The notes beneath the pieces are model-generated. The model was not told the DNA's origin. It made no database searches and was given only the letters and a program-made list of their open reading frames with translations. Below, piece by piece: positions 1-6,400 of a stretch of 11,715 bases of DNA (position 1 is its first letter; every line of letters starts with the position of its first letter). This DNA is from Parcubacteria group bacterium GW2011_GWA2_47_8b (GTDB taxonomy: Bacteria > Patescibacteriota > Minisyncoccia > UBA6257 > WO2-44-18): NCBI GenBank assembly GCA_001003205.1, contig LCOU01000012.1, forward strand, positions 1 to 11,715, read 5' to 3'. A program made the position numbers and the translations under genes.

Positions 1-316
1 CGCGCCTTTTTCCTTTTAAAGATCTTTGGCTTCTATAGGATTTCGGTGAACCTAAAAGATTTTTTCTAAGAGCACTGATTGTATTGCGAGACAGCCATAG
101 TTGCCGACCTATTTCTCTTGCGCCGACTCCCTTCTTAATCAAAGCCAACGCCGCCAGACGCCTGGCAATTAGTCGCTTTTCGTAATTAGTAAAAATAGCA
201 TTTACTGCCCCTTTGGATTTTACCCCGGAAAACTGGTCTAAAAATCTGCCCCACAAAAAATCTTGCCACTCGGTTCTGTGTTTTTTCTGAAAATCGCTGT
301 GGTGGTTTGTTGTCAT
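1..316 (-). CDS. TrpR/YerC-like HTH DNA-binding protein (C-terminus cut by window edge)
   Basis: Reading the minus strand from the ATG at 316 gives 105 codons without a stop before the sequence ends, so the C-terminus is missing. Residues about 38-86 resemble the Trp repressor/YerC-YecD superfamily: a helix containing E46 (NYEKRLIARRL), then REIGRQLWLSRNTISALRK, a helix-turn-helix with the 'sRNTIS' recognition-helix pattern. The first 35 residues are polar and not conserved-looking; the visible tail after residue 90 is very basic (SQRSLKGKRR). Purine-rich GAAAGAAGAAG just upstream could be a weak ribosome site. It lies 47 nt after comEC on the same strand, so it may be co-transcribed with mnmA-comEC. 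Small regulators of this superfamily occur in CPR genomes; the ligand, if any, is unknown. Tryptophan-operon control cannot be inferred because no trp genes are visible. Confidence 0.72.
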   Translation of the reverse strand, partial: MTTNHHSDFQKKHRTEWQDFLWGRFLDQFSGVKSKGAVNAIFTNYEKRLIARRLAALALIKKGVGAREIGRQLWLSRNTISALRKNLLGSPKSYRSQRSLKGKRR

Positions 317-334
317 GGTAACTTCTTCTTTCCC

Positions 335-356
335 GGTGGTATGACGCGTCATACCA
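335..356. repeat. TGACGCGTCA-core palindrome, copy 1
   Basis: A 20-bp perfect palindrome (337-356) with arms TGGTA/TACCA around the core TGACGCGTCA. The 22 nt from 335 to 356 are identical to 11168-11189. It lies in the 47-nt gap between comEC and the TrpR-like gene. Confidence 0.85.
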
Positions 357-363
357 GGCAGAA

Positions 364-1704
364 TCACATTAATATGCTAAGAATTTTGGAGAAAATGCCG
401 ATGATTGTCAATTCATATCCTAGAAATACTTGGACAGGCAAAGCGATGACCCAAGAAAACCAATAACCAACGATAGCTGCAAACCCGATGAAGAAGCCAA
501 GCCCCATTGTTATCGGGATAAATTCCAATAGTAGCACGTTAGTTAAAATAGACACCGGGGAAATAAAACCAAAGTGATAAATAATAATCGGCAAAACGGC
601 AAGTTGAGCGGAGGTGGTGGTCCAAAAATTAGAACGCCAGCTAAAAAATCCTGGCTCGTTTTTGACCTTAAATTTTTTACGAAGCCAAGGCTCCAGATAA
701 ATAAGCCCGACGAGCGCCACGAAGGAAAGTTGAAAACCGATGTCAAATGCAAGTATCTTTGGATTGATTAGCGTCATGGCAAGGGCGGCTGTGGCCATTA
801 CGTTTGGAATGTAAGCTACTCGACCAACTCGATCCGCTAAGATAAGAATCATCGCCATGATCGCCGCGCGAACCACAGACGGCTCGGCTCCGGTCATTAC
901 CACAAATCCAATCACGACAAGAATACTAAGGGGCAATCTCCATTTCTTAGTCACCCACCACAAGGCAAAAAAACCGCCGACATAGCGGATAATAATGGAT
1001 ATGTTATAGCCGGACAGCGCCACTAGGTGGGTTGTTCCGGTCAAGCGCAATTTTTCTTTAAACTCGTCGCTAAATTCCGAAGTATCGCCAAGCGTCAATC
1101 CAGAAAGAAAGGCGGCTTGCTCAAATGGCAAAACTTTTTTAAAACTGCCAATAAAATAATCTTTAATTTTAAAAAGCGTTCCTTTTATTGATGGCGCTGT
1201 CTCGTGGGATAGCAGCTCTGCTTTTGGAAAACCAATCAATCCCAAAATACCCTCCTTTTGGTAGTAATCGGCAAATTCTCCCTCCGGCCTTGTTATTATT
1301 CCAAGCACTTTAATTTTGTCGCCGTACCTGAATTCCGGGTAACGCGAAGTTGTGAATTGGATATTATCAATCCGCAAAACCTGACTATTTAATCTCTGCT
1401 CGGCCTCGGTAATAGTTCCGGTGATTTCCACTTTCTTGTCAAAAATGATCGCGGGGTCCTGCTGGAAATAATTAAAAGTAAAAAAGTATCCCGCGCCCAA
1501 AAACATCGCCAAACTAATTGCCACTACCCCGCGGGGTAGTGGCAAAAGCAAAAAATGGGTCGCGGCAAAAAGCATAGCGACCAAAAGCGCGATTATCAAA
1601 ATACTGATTAAATACGCCTGCGTAAAATTGTGCGCGGCGCTCGCCACCAAAACGCCCACCAAAAAGAAACAGACAACCCAAAAGAAAATGTCGCGAATTT
1701 TCAT
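364..1704 (-). CDS. comEC: ComEC/Rec2-type DNA uptake channel protein (no metallo-beta-lactamase domain)
   Basis: ComEC is the inner-membrane channel that passes single-stranded DNA into the cell during natural transformation. Hydrophobic helices fill residues 7-80. A short soluble OB-like region (about 88-165) contains VEITGTITEAEQRLN and YGDKIKVLGII. The competence domain follows at about 190-446, with the hallmark GLTLGDTSEFSDEFKEKL, TTHLVALSGYNI (223-234), SVVRAAIMA (276-284), FDIGFQLSFVALVG and SAQLAVLPIIIYHFG. At 446 residues it lacks the C-terminal metallo-beta-lactamase-like domain of the roughly 750-residue Bacillus protein; short forms are usual in CPR. The start ATG overlaps the mnmA stop as TAATG, which implies translational coupling. 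A perfect 28-bp palindrome (1518-1545) encodes residues 54-62, LPLPRGVVA, inside a membrane segment. The gene ends with TGA at 366-364. Confidence 0.9.
   Translation of the reverse strand: MKIRDIFFWVVCFFLVGVLVASAAHNFTQAYLISILIIALLVAMLFAATHFLLLPLPRGVVAISLAMFLGAGYFFTFNYFQQDPAIIFDKKVEITGTITEAEQRLNSQVLRIDNIQFTTSRYPEFRYGDKIKVLGIITRPEGEFADYYQKEGILGLIGFPKAELLSHETAPSIKGTLFKIKDYFIGSFKKVLPFEQAAFLSGLTLGDTSEFSDEFKEKLRLTGTTHLVALSGYNISIIIRYVGGFFALWWVTKKWRLPLSILVVIGFVVMTGAEPSVVRAAIMAMILILADRVGRVAYIPNVMATAALAMTLINPKILAFDIGFQLSFVALVGLIYLEPWLRKKFKVKNEPGFFSWRSNFWTTTSAQLAVLPIIIYHFGFISPVSILTNVLLLEFIPITMGLGFFIGFAAIVGYWFSWVIALPVQVFLGYELTIIGIFSKILSILM
1518..1545. repeat. 28-bp perfect palindrome inside comEC
   Basis: Left arm TTGCCACTACCCCG is followed directly by its exact reverse complement, with no spacer. 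It is read in frame as LPLPRGVVA (ComEC residues 54-62). The arms differ from the TGACGCGTCA family, but the centre is again CGCG. Confidence 0.8.
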
Positions 1705-2828
1705 TATTTTGCGGATTTTATTACCCCCCCGCCTAGCATCACACCTTTTTTGTTGTAGAAGACCACTGATTGGCCAGCGGCAACGAATTTCACGGGCTTG
1801 TTAAATTCCAGCGAAATTTTTTTATTTTTCATTTTTAATTTTGCCTTTGCTAATGGTTGGCGATAACGGACGCGGGCAAATACAGGAATAGTGCTTTGAC
1901 GCGTCAAAGCACTATTATGGTTCGCGACGGGAGGCATTAAAAAATTAATATTGGTAAGCGCGACTTCTTTTTTGTATAATGCCGGGTGTTTGTCGCCTTC
2001 GGCAATAACAATTACGTTTTTTTTAACGTCTTTGTCCGCAACGTAAAACGGTTTTTGATTGGGTTTATTCTTAACTCCTAATTCTTGATTCTTTATTCCC
2101 AAGTGCCGCTGGCCAATTGTGTAAAGATGGGCGCCGTGGTGTTCGCCGATTTCGTTGCCGTGAATATCCAAAATCGCGCCTTTTTTTGGCTTGATGTACT
2201 TTTTTAAAAAATCCGGCAGAGAAACTTGGCCGAGAAAACAAATGCCCTGCGAGTCCTTTTTCTGCGCATTATGCAAGCCAAATCTCGCCGCCAGTTTTCG
2301 GACTTGGGGCTTCGTATATTCGCCGATTGGAAAAAGGCAGTGCGCTAATTGTTCGGACCGCAAAGTCCACAAAAAATAGGACTGGTCCTTCGCGCGATCG
2401 CGCGCAATTTTCAATTTACCCATGCCTACCGGCAGGCAGGAATTTTCAATTTTCAATACGTAATGGCCCGTGGCCACAAAATCAGCGCCCAGTTCCATTG
2501 CTTTTTCGTAAAACAGGCCGAATTTTATTTCCTTGTTGCACATCACATCGGGATTCGGCGTAATCCCCTTTTTGTAGCCGCCAATCATATACTCAACTAC
2601 CTTCTCCTTGTATTCCTTTTCAAAATCAAAAGTATAAAAAGGTATGCCGATGGTTTCAGCGACGCGGCGCGCGTCTTCGGCATCTTGAGCGGCACAGCCA
2701 TCCACGTTGTAGCACTTCAAGTGGACGCCGATTACCTCATAACCCTGTTTGTTGAGCAATGCCGCGGCGACGGAAGAGTCTACCCCTCCGGACATCCCTA
2801 CAAATACCCGCTTAATTTTCATGGCCAT
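1704..2828 (-). CDS. mnmA: tRNA-specific 2-thiouridylase MnmA
   Basis: MnmA uses ATP and a relayed persulfide to make 2-thiouridine at wobble U34 of tRNA-Lys, -Glu and -Gln in the cytoplasm. Seen here: the PP-loop SGGVDSS at residues 13-19; NPDVMCNKEIKFG with nucleophile Cys97; ATGHY (119-123); KDQSYFLW (147-154), a family signature; SQGICFLG with the second catalytic Cys197; YTIGQRH (236-242); and the C-terminal barrel with FARVRYRQP (317-325). At 374 residues it is slightly longer than usual (about 350-370). The extra length fits three patches in variable loops: about 127-141, 246-258 and 303-315, all encoded by palindromic or A/T-rich repeat-like DNA. ATG at 2828 was chosen; the ATG two codons later at 2822 is equally possible, and neither has a Shine-Dalgarno site. 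It is the first gene of mnmA-comEC. The tRNA-Lys(UUU) gene in this window is an expected substrate. Confidence 0.96.
   Translation of the reverse strand: MAMKIKRVFVGMSGGVDSSVAAALLNKQGYEVIGVHLKCYNVDGCAAQDAEDARRVAETIGIPFYTFDFEKEYKEKVVEYMIGGYKKGITPNPDVMCNKEIKFGLFYEKAMELGADFVATGHYVLKIENSCLPVGMGKLKIARDRAKDQSYFLWTLRSEQLAHCLFPIGEYTKPQVRKLAARFGLHNAQKKDSQGICFLGQVSLPDFLKKYIKPKKGAILDIHGNEIGEHHGAHLYTIGQRHLGIKNQELGVKNKPNQKPFYVADKDVKKNVIVIAEGDKHPALYKKEVALTNINFLMPPVANHNSALTRQSTIPVFARVRYRQPLAKAKLKMKNKKISLEFNKPVKFVAAGQSVVFYNKKGVMLGGGVIKSAK
1887..1916. repeat. TGACGCGTCA-core palindrome, copy 2, in frame inside mnmA
   Basis: A 30-bp perfect palindrome with arms AATAGTGCTT and its complement around TGACGCGTCA. 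It covers exactly ten codons (N305-I314, NSALTRQSTI) just before the conserved FARVRYRQ strand of MnmA, where homologues have a variable loop. Confidence 0.85.
2391..2404. repeat. 14-bp palindrome in mnmA
   Basis: CGCGCGATCGCGCG is a perfect palindrome with a GCGATCGC centre, encoding part of IARDRAKD. It lies 16 bp from the next palindrome in the same gene. It could be ordinary coding DNA by chance. Confidence 0.45.
2406..2457. repeat. A/T-rich direct repeats flanking a palindrome in mnmA
   Basis: AATTTTCAAT occurs at 2406-2415, 2441-2450 and 2448-2457, bracketing the GC-rich palindrome at 2421-2440. The 14-nt string AATTTTCAATTTAC at 2406-2419 recurs exactly at 10854-10867, in non-coding DNA just after tRNA-Lys. 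This suggests that this stretch of the gene derives from intergenic repeat DNA. Confidence 0.65.
2421..2440. repeat. CCTGCCTGCCGGCAGGCAGG-family palindrome inside mnmA (diverged)
   Basis: It matches the 20-bp consensus CCTGCCTGCCGGCAGGCAGG except at two positions (A at 2422 and at 2428). It encodes S130-M136 (SCLPVGM), between the ATGHY motif and KDQSYFL, in a loop that varies between MnmA homologues. Confidence 0.8.
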
Positions 2829-2833
2829 ATTTT

Positions 2834-2839
2834 AATATA
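2834..2839 (-). promoter_or_regulatory. Possible mnmA -10 element
   Basis: TATATT on the minus strand ends 5 nt before the mnmA ATG, so a transcript would start at or beside the start codon. No clear -35 is visible; the region is simply A/T-rich, so this is weak. Confidence 0.25.
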
Positions 2840-2863
2840 AATTTTGGAAAATAAAAAGCGGCT

Positions 2864-2892
2864 TTGATTTTTTCCCCGATTCGCATTATTTT
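2864..2892 (+). promoter_or_regulatory. Candidate efp promoter
   Basis: TTGATT (2864-2869), a 17-bp spacer and TATTTT (2887-2892) form a moderate sigma-70-type match. An alternative -10 is TATATA at 2894-2899. Either would put the transcript start near the CCTGCC/GGCAGG hairpin at 2900-2915. Confidence 0.35.
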
Positions 2893-2898
2893 GTATAT

Positions 2899-2916
2899 AC
2901 CTGCCAGCAGGCAGGT
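2899..2916. repeat. CCTGCC/GGCAGG hairpin in the efp leader
   Basis: ACCTGCC, loop AGCA, GGCAGGT: a 7-bp stem related to the CCTGCCTGCCGGCAGGCAGG family with a shortened centre. It ends 14 nt before the efp ATG and probably forms the 5' end of the efp mRNA. Confidence 0.65.
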
Positions 2917-2930
2917 TCGCTATCACTCAT

Positions 2931-3506
2931 ATGTTGTCATACAACGAATTAAAAAAGGGTACGATTTTTGTGCTGGATGGCCAGCCGCATGAGGTGATGG
3001 AATATGAATTCCTGCGGATGCAGCAAAGAAAACCGGTTGCCAAAACAAAGATTAAAAATCTTATCACCGGCAAAATCGTGGAACGCGCCTTCCACCAAAA
3101 CGAAAGTTTTGAAGAGGCGGATATACAAAAAGAGGATATTAAATATCTCTATAACAACAAGGGCCAGTTTTGGTTTTGCAAAAAAGATGACCCGAGCAAA
3201 AGGTTTTTTATGACCCAAGAACAGGTGGGTCCAGCCGGAATGTTCATCAAAGCAAATACTTTGGTTATGGCTCTTAAATTCGGCGATCAGATAATGGGCA
3301 TTAAACCCCCGATTAAAATGGAGCTGAAAGTTAAGGAGGCGCCGCCGGGCGTCAAAGGCGACACCGCCACGGGTGGGACTAAGGTTGCCATTTTAGAAAC
3401 CGGCGCCACCGTTAACGTGCCTCTGTTTGTAAATGCCGGCGATATCATCAGAGTTAATACCGAAACTGGCGAATACGCGGAGAGGATAGAAAAATCAAAG
3501 GAATAA
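2931..3506 (+). CDS. efp: Translation elongation factor P
   Basis: EF-P binds between the P and E sites of stalled ribosomes and restores peptide-bond formation at proline runs. The 191 residues cover all three domains: KOW-like domain I (1-64), OB domain II (about 68-127, with GPAGMFIKANTLVMALKFGDQIMGIKPP) and OB domain III (about 130-188), ending with the family signature VNVPLFVNAGDIIRVNTETGEYAERI. Domain I carries the loop that touches the P-site tRNA. Its usual PGKG-type tip is replaced by RMQQRKPVAK (R33 and K34 at the tip), about two residues shorter than the Bacillus loop. No EF-P-modifying enzyme gene is visible in the window. No Shine-Dalgarno site precedes the ATG. It is divergent from mnmA and followed by a hairpin terminator shared with the convergent gene. 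Confidence 0.97.
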   Translation: MLSYNELKKGTIFVLDGQPHEVMEYEFLRMQQRKPVAKTKIKNLITGKIVERAFHQNESFEEADIQKEDIKYLYNNKGQFWFCKKDDPSKRFFMTQEQVGPAGMFIKANTLVMALKFGDQIMGIKPPIKMELKVKEAPPGVKGDTATGGTKVAILETGATVNVPLFVNAGDIIRVNTETGEYAERIEKSKE

Positions 3507-3530
3507 TCCGCCGGCTGGCGGATTATTTTT
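3502..3530. terminator. Bidirectional terminator containing both convergent stop codons
   Basis: An 11-bp perfect stem (AATAATCCGCC, 3502-3512, paired with 3517-3527) with loop GGCT and a T run on the plus strand. The efp TAA (3504-3506) lies in the left arm and the stop of the minus-strand ATPase gene (3525-3523) in the right arm. Confidence 0.88.
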
Positions 3531-5088
3531 GGTTCTTTTTGAGGGACTCGTCCAGAGCCTGACGTAGTTCATCTATATTTACGGCTGGCTTGGGCTTTGC
3601 CGCGCTAAAATCCTGACGAGGGTAGGGCTTTTCTTGCCGCGGCGGACGCGGTGGCAGAGATACTCGCAACGGCGGCTCTACGGGCTTTTCTATGGGCCGT
3701 TCTGCGGGACGTTCTGCCGACCTGGCTTCGCCATAGTTTTGAGTAAAGGTAGGTCTTGGTCTGTTGTAGGAAGGACGAGATATATCAAACTGCGGTTCCG
3801 GAGGTTTTATTGCCCATTCGCTGGCAATTTTTTTGGAAACTTCTTCCAACGGCGTGCTGTATTTGCTGCGGCTGTGCTGGATAATTTCCTCGCGATAAGA
3901 CTCTTTCGGCGGCGTTGCCGGCCCGATGCCGTTGGCGGAAAATGGGCGCGAAGCCACACCGTCAATCATCAGCTTCACGTAAGCGCCAGCCTTAGGAAGG
4001 TTGACAATATCGGTTGCCAAAAACTCCGGGGTTAACTCTTTCTCTAAAAATTCAGCGTCTTCAGCCCCTACCCTGAAAGAGACAATAGTGCCAACATTGC
4101 CAAAAACGGCGTCACGAACCTTGGTATTCAAGTCGTGGGTCAATTGGCGAATATACTGGTGCGCCAAAATCAGGCACAACTTGTATTTTCTGGCTTCGGA
4201 CAAAATATTCGCGAAGGAATCCGTGGCAAAGTTTTGAAACTCATCTACGTAAAGATAGAAGTCTTTGCGTTCCGACTCTGGGATATCCACGCGAGACATA
4301 GCCGCCAACTGAAGCTTGGTAATCACCAAAGAACCCAGCAGGGCGGAATTGTCTTCGCCGATTTTCCCTTTGGAAAGGTTGAAAATCAGTATCTTTTTGT
4401 CGTCCATCGCCTTGCGTAGATTTAAAGCCGAACGCGGCTGGCCCAAGATGTTGCGCACTAAAGGATTCGCAACGAATTGGCCAATTTTGTTTTGTATAGC
4501 CGCTGTTGCCTCGGTCTCAAATTTCTGCGCGTAACGGGCAAACTCATTTACCCAGAAACTCTTAATGACCGGGTCCTGGAGCTGGTCCACCAGTTTTTTT
4601 CTATAATCTTTATCAGATAAAAGCCGCATCACGCCCAAAATTGTTGATTCTGGAAACTCCAGTAATGTGAGCAACGCATTATTCAGAATGTATTCCATAC
4701 GAGCCGACCAAACATCTGGCCAAATCTTTTTAAAGACGCCCATAATACCCGAGGCCACAAGATGCCGAAATTCGTTGGTAACTTTTTCCAACGGGTTGAA
4801 GGCAATCGGAAACTCTATGTCGGAAGGATTAAAATAAACAACATCTTTGATTCGCTCCTTCGGAACGAAATCCAGTATCTTCTCGGCCAAATCTCCGTGC
4901 GGATCCACAACAGCCACGCCGTTGCCAGCCCGGATGTCGGAAATAATCATATTTTCCAGCATAGTTGTTTTGCCCATGCCGGTTTTGCCGACAACATACA
5001 TATGCCGGCGGCGATCGTCGGTTTTAATGCCAAATTTTTTGGTTTGTCCCCGGAAATTAACTATTCCGAAAAAATTGATATGTTCCAT
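3523..5088 (-). CDS. VirD4/TraG-like (HerA-type) DNA translocase ATPase
   Basis: This is a hexameric-motor-type P-loop ATPase of the type IV coupling protein/HerA-FtsK superfamily. Walker A is GKTGMGKTT (34-42), preceded by MYVVG; VAVVDPHGDLA (58-68) and the following strands match conjugative coupling proteins; Walker B is FYLYVDEFQNFA (277-288); LILAHQYIRQL (307-317) holds the sensor glutamine. Residues about 428-500 are a disordered proline/arginine-rich tail with repeated AERP/EKP units, and 503-521 form an amphipathic helix. Unlike VirD4 it has no N-terminal membrane segment. That role may be filled by the adjacent upstream gene, which encodes a membrane-anchored protein and ends 9 nt before this start. 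Pairs like this are frequent in CPR genomes. Pumping DNA or acting in a pilus or secretion machine is inference; the substrate is unknown. Confidence 0.85.
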   Translation of the reverse strand: MEHINFFGIVNFRGQTKKFGIKTDDRRRHMYVVGKTGMGKTTMLENMIISDIRAGNGVAVVDPHGDLAEKILDFVPKERIKDVVYFNPSDIEFPIAFNPLEKVTNEFRHLVASGIMGVFKKIWPDVWSARMEYILNNALLTLLEFPESTILGVMRLLSDKDYRKKLVDQLQDPVIKSFWVNEFARYAQKFETEATAAIQNKIGQFVANPLVRNILGQPRSALNLRKAMDDKKILIFNLSKGKIGEDNSALLGSLVITKLQLAAMSRVDIPESERKDFYLYVDEFQNFATDSFANILSEARKYKLCLILAHQYIRQLTHDLNTKVRDAVFGNVGTIVSFRVGAEDAEFLEKELTPEFLATDIVNLPKAGAYVKLMIDGVASRPFSANGIGPATPPKESYREEIIQHSRSKYSTPLEEVSKKIASEWAIKPPEPQFDISRPSYNRPRPTFTQNYGEARSAERPAERPIEKPVEPPLRVSLPPRPPRQEKPYPRQDFSAAKPKPAVNIDELRQALDESLKKNQK

Positions 5089-5097
5089 GTTTGCTTA

Positions 5098-6363
5098 TTA
5101 TTCTACCGGTAAGCCGGCGGGCGGCTCGCCCTTCTTCGCTCCCAATCGCCGCAACAGAGGCGCCTCCACGACTATGCTCGGGAAGTGAAAAATGGTCGCC
5201 AACTCCTCAACGTTGAGTACCGAAACTTTTTTAGGCCAAAACATGCGACGGTAGCTTTCCCATATTCGCCGTTTGCGGAACCAAAGCCGGCGGTCTTTAA
5301 AAAGCTTGATGTTACCGCGAATGACGGTAAACGTATCCACGTTAGGGCGCAGACTATTGAGATTTAAAGTTGAGTATTGCTGGAAGGACGACATAACCGC
5401 TCCAATGTTTGAACGGGTAAAACTGTCTCGCCGGTCAATGTACAAAAACCGGATGTTGGTTTTGAATCCAAGCCGGCTGATTTTTTTCTCAATCGCCTCA
5501 ACCACGTCCCTCTCGCCCTGCGTCAGCAACAAAAGCGGGTTGGGGCCTTCTCTCGGTTTTTCATCGCCGGACCAGACCGGATGTTCAATGGTGGCAATGC
5601 TAAAATTGCGGAAAAATTCCCAGACTCTGTCGGCGAATCCCTTGGACGCTGGTTTTTTGCGGCCGATTAATTTGTCGCGCAACGCCTCCCCCTCCTTTTT
5701 CCATTCGTCGCCCGTCGGACTCACTAAAATTTGAATCCAGATGGCTTCGTCATTTTTTAACTTGGACATTGCCTCGGTAAGCGCCGCAATCGGATCCAGA
5801 CGTTTTTCTTTTTGCGCTTCCTCAAAGTAGTGGTAGGTCTGTATCGGATAAGCATCCTCCCTTGAAAGATGATAGTCCGTCCCCCAAACATCATAAACTT
5901 TATTGGGCAGGGTCTGCGGCATCAACTTCTTGTAGTCCTCCGCTTCGTGGATTTCGGTATCGGGATATTGGGCATAAACCGACGCCTCTATCAAGTTACG
6001 GTACCCTTCCGGGGTGCGAATATAAAAATGTACGCCACCGGCAAACCCCACCAACTCAAAAGAGATCCAGTCCTCTCTCAAATGGCCTTCTATGTATTTT
6101 TGAGAAAAACGGAGACCGAATGAGTAAATACTGTAAACGGCAGCAAAAACCTGCTCCATCGCCTTAGGAGTCTTTTCAATGACCGCCGGAATCTTAATTT
6201 CCAACAGCGTCCACTTAATACTTCTAAGATAACCAATGTAAACGTGGTAAACCCAGAATTTCCAAAAAACAAAACCAAGAGCCAAAGGCAAAACCACCCA
6301 CCAAGTGAGGGCAAAAACTGCGATTATGTTGTTAACGATTGCGGAAAGAGCTTCTAAGATCAC
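5098..6363 (-). CDS. Membrane-anchored protein of unknown function, partner of the VirD4-like ATPase
   Basis: 421 residues starting at GTG (6363). One or two hydrophobic helices occupy residues about 8-45 (FALTWWVVLPLALGFVFWKF), followed by a large soluble region. The fold appears to hold two alpha/beta units: about 95-215, with WISFELVGFAGGVHFYIRTP and EAIWIQILVSP, and about 280-345, with GFKTNIRFLYIDRRD. The C-terminus has VEELATIFHFPSIVVEAPLL (385-404) and EPPAGLP (413-419). That 'EELA..HFP...P' plus 'PPA.LP' pattern is typical of proteins that sit directly upstream of HerA/VirD4-like ATPases in CPR bacteria. It is probably a membrane platform for the ATPase, judging only from gene order (9-nt gap) and the membrane anchor. 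An excellent extended -10 sequence lies immediately before the GTG. Confidence 0.75.
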   Translation of the reverse strand: MILEALSAIVNNIIAVFALTWWVVLPLALGFVFWKFWVYHVYIGYLRSIKWTLLEIKIPAVIEKTPKAMEQVFAAVYSIYSFGLRFSQKYIEGHLREDWISFELVGFAGGVHFYIRTPEGYRNLIEASVYAQYPDTEIHEAEDYKKLMPQTLPNKVYDVWGTDYHLSREDAYPIQTYHYFEEAQKEKRLDPIAALTEAMSKLKNDEAIWIQILVSPTGDEWKKEGEALRDKLIGRKKPASKGFADRVWEFFRNFSIATIEHPVWSGDEKPREGPNPLLLLTQGERDVVEAIEKKISRLGFKTNIRFLYIDRRDSFTRSNIGAVMSSFQQYSTLNLNSLRPNVDTFTVIRGNIKLFKDRRLWFRKRRIWESYRRMFWPKKVSVLNVEELATIFHFPSIVVEAPLLRRLGAKKGEPPAGLPVE

Positions 6364-6370
6364 TAAGTAA

Positions 6371-6400
6371 ATTATACCAGAGTCGTATAACGGCCGTCAC
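6371..6400 (-). promoter_or_regulatory. Internal promoter for the membrane protein/ATPase pair
   Basis: On the minus strand, GTGACG (6400-6395), an 18-bp spacer, then TGG and a perfect TATAAT (6376-6371), an extended -10. TATAAT overlaps the stop codon of the preceding gene. A start 7 nt downstream falls at 6364, one base before the GTG start codon. Confidence 0.6.

Noticed and set aside
364..366. TGA recoded as glycine or tryptophan
   Set aside because: comEC ends naturally at this TGA after a complete competence domain, and reading through would add only repeat-derived sequence.
2657..2671. GACGCG-GCG-CGCGTC inverted repeat in mnmA
   Set aside because: It encodes the ordinary DARRVA segment of MnmA and has a spacer; GC-rich arginine/alanine codons explain it.
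2349..2840. 163-codon plus-strand open frame
   Set aside because: It is antisense to the N-terminal half of mnmA, whose protein is unmistakable; the frame shows no family features.
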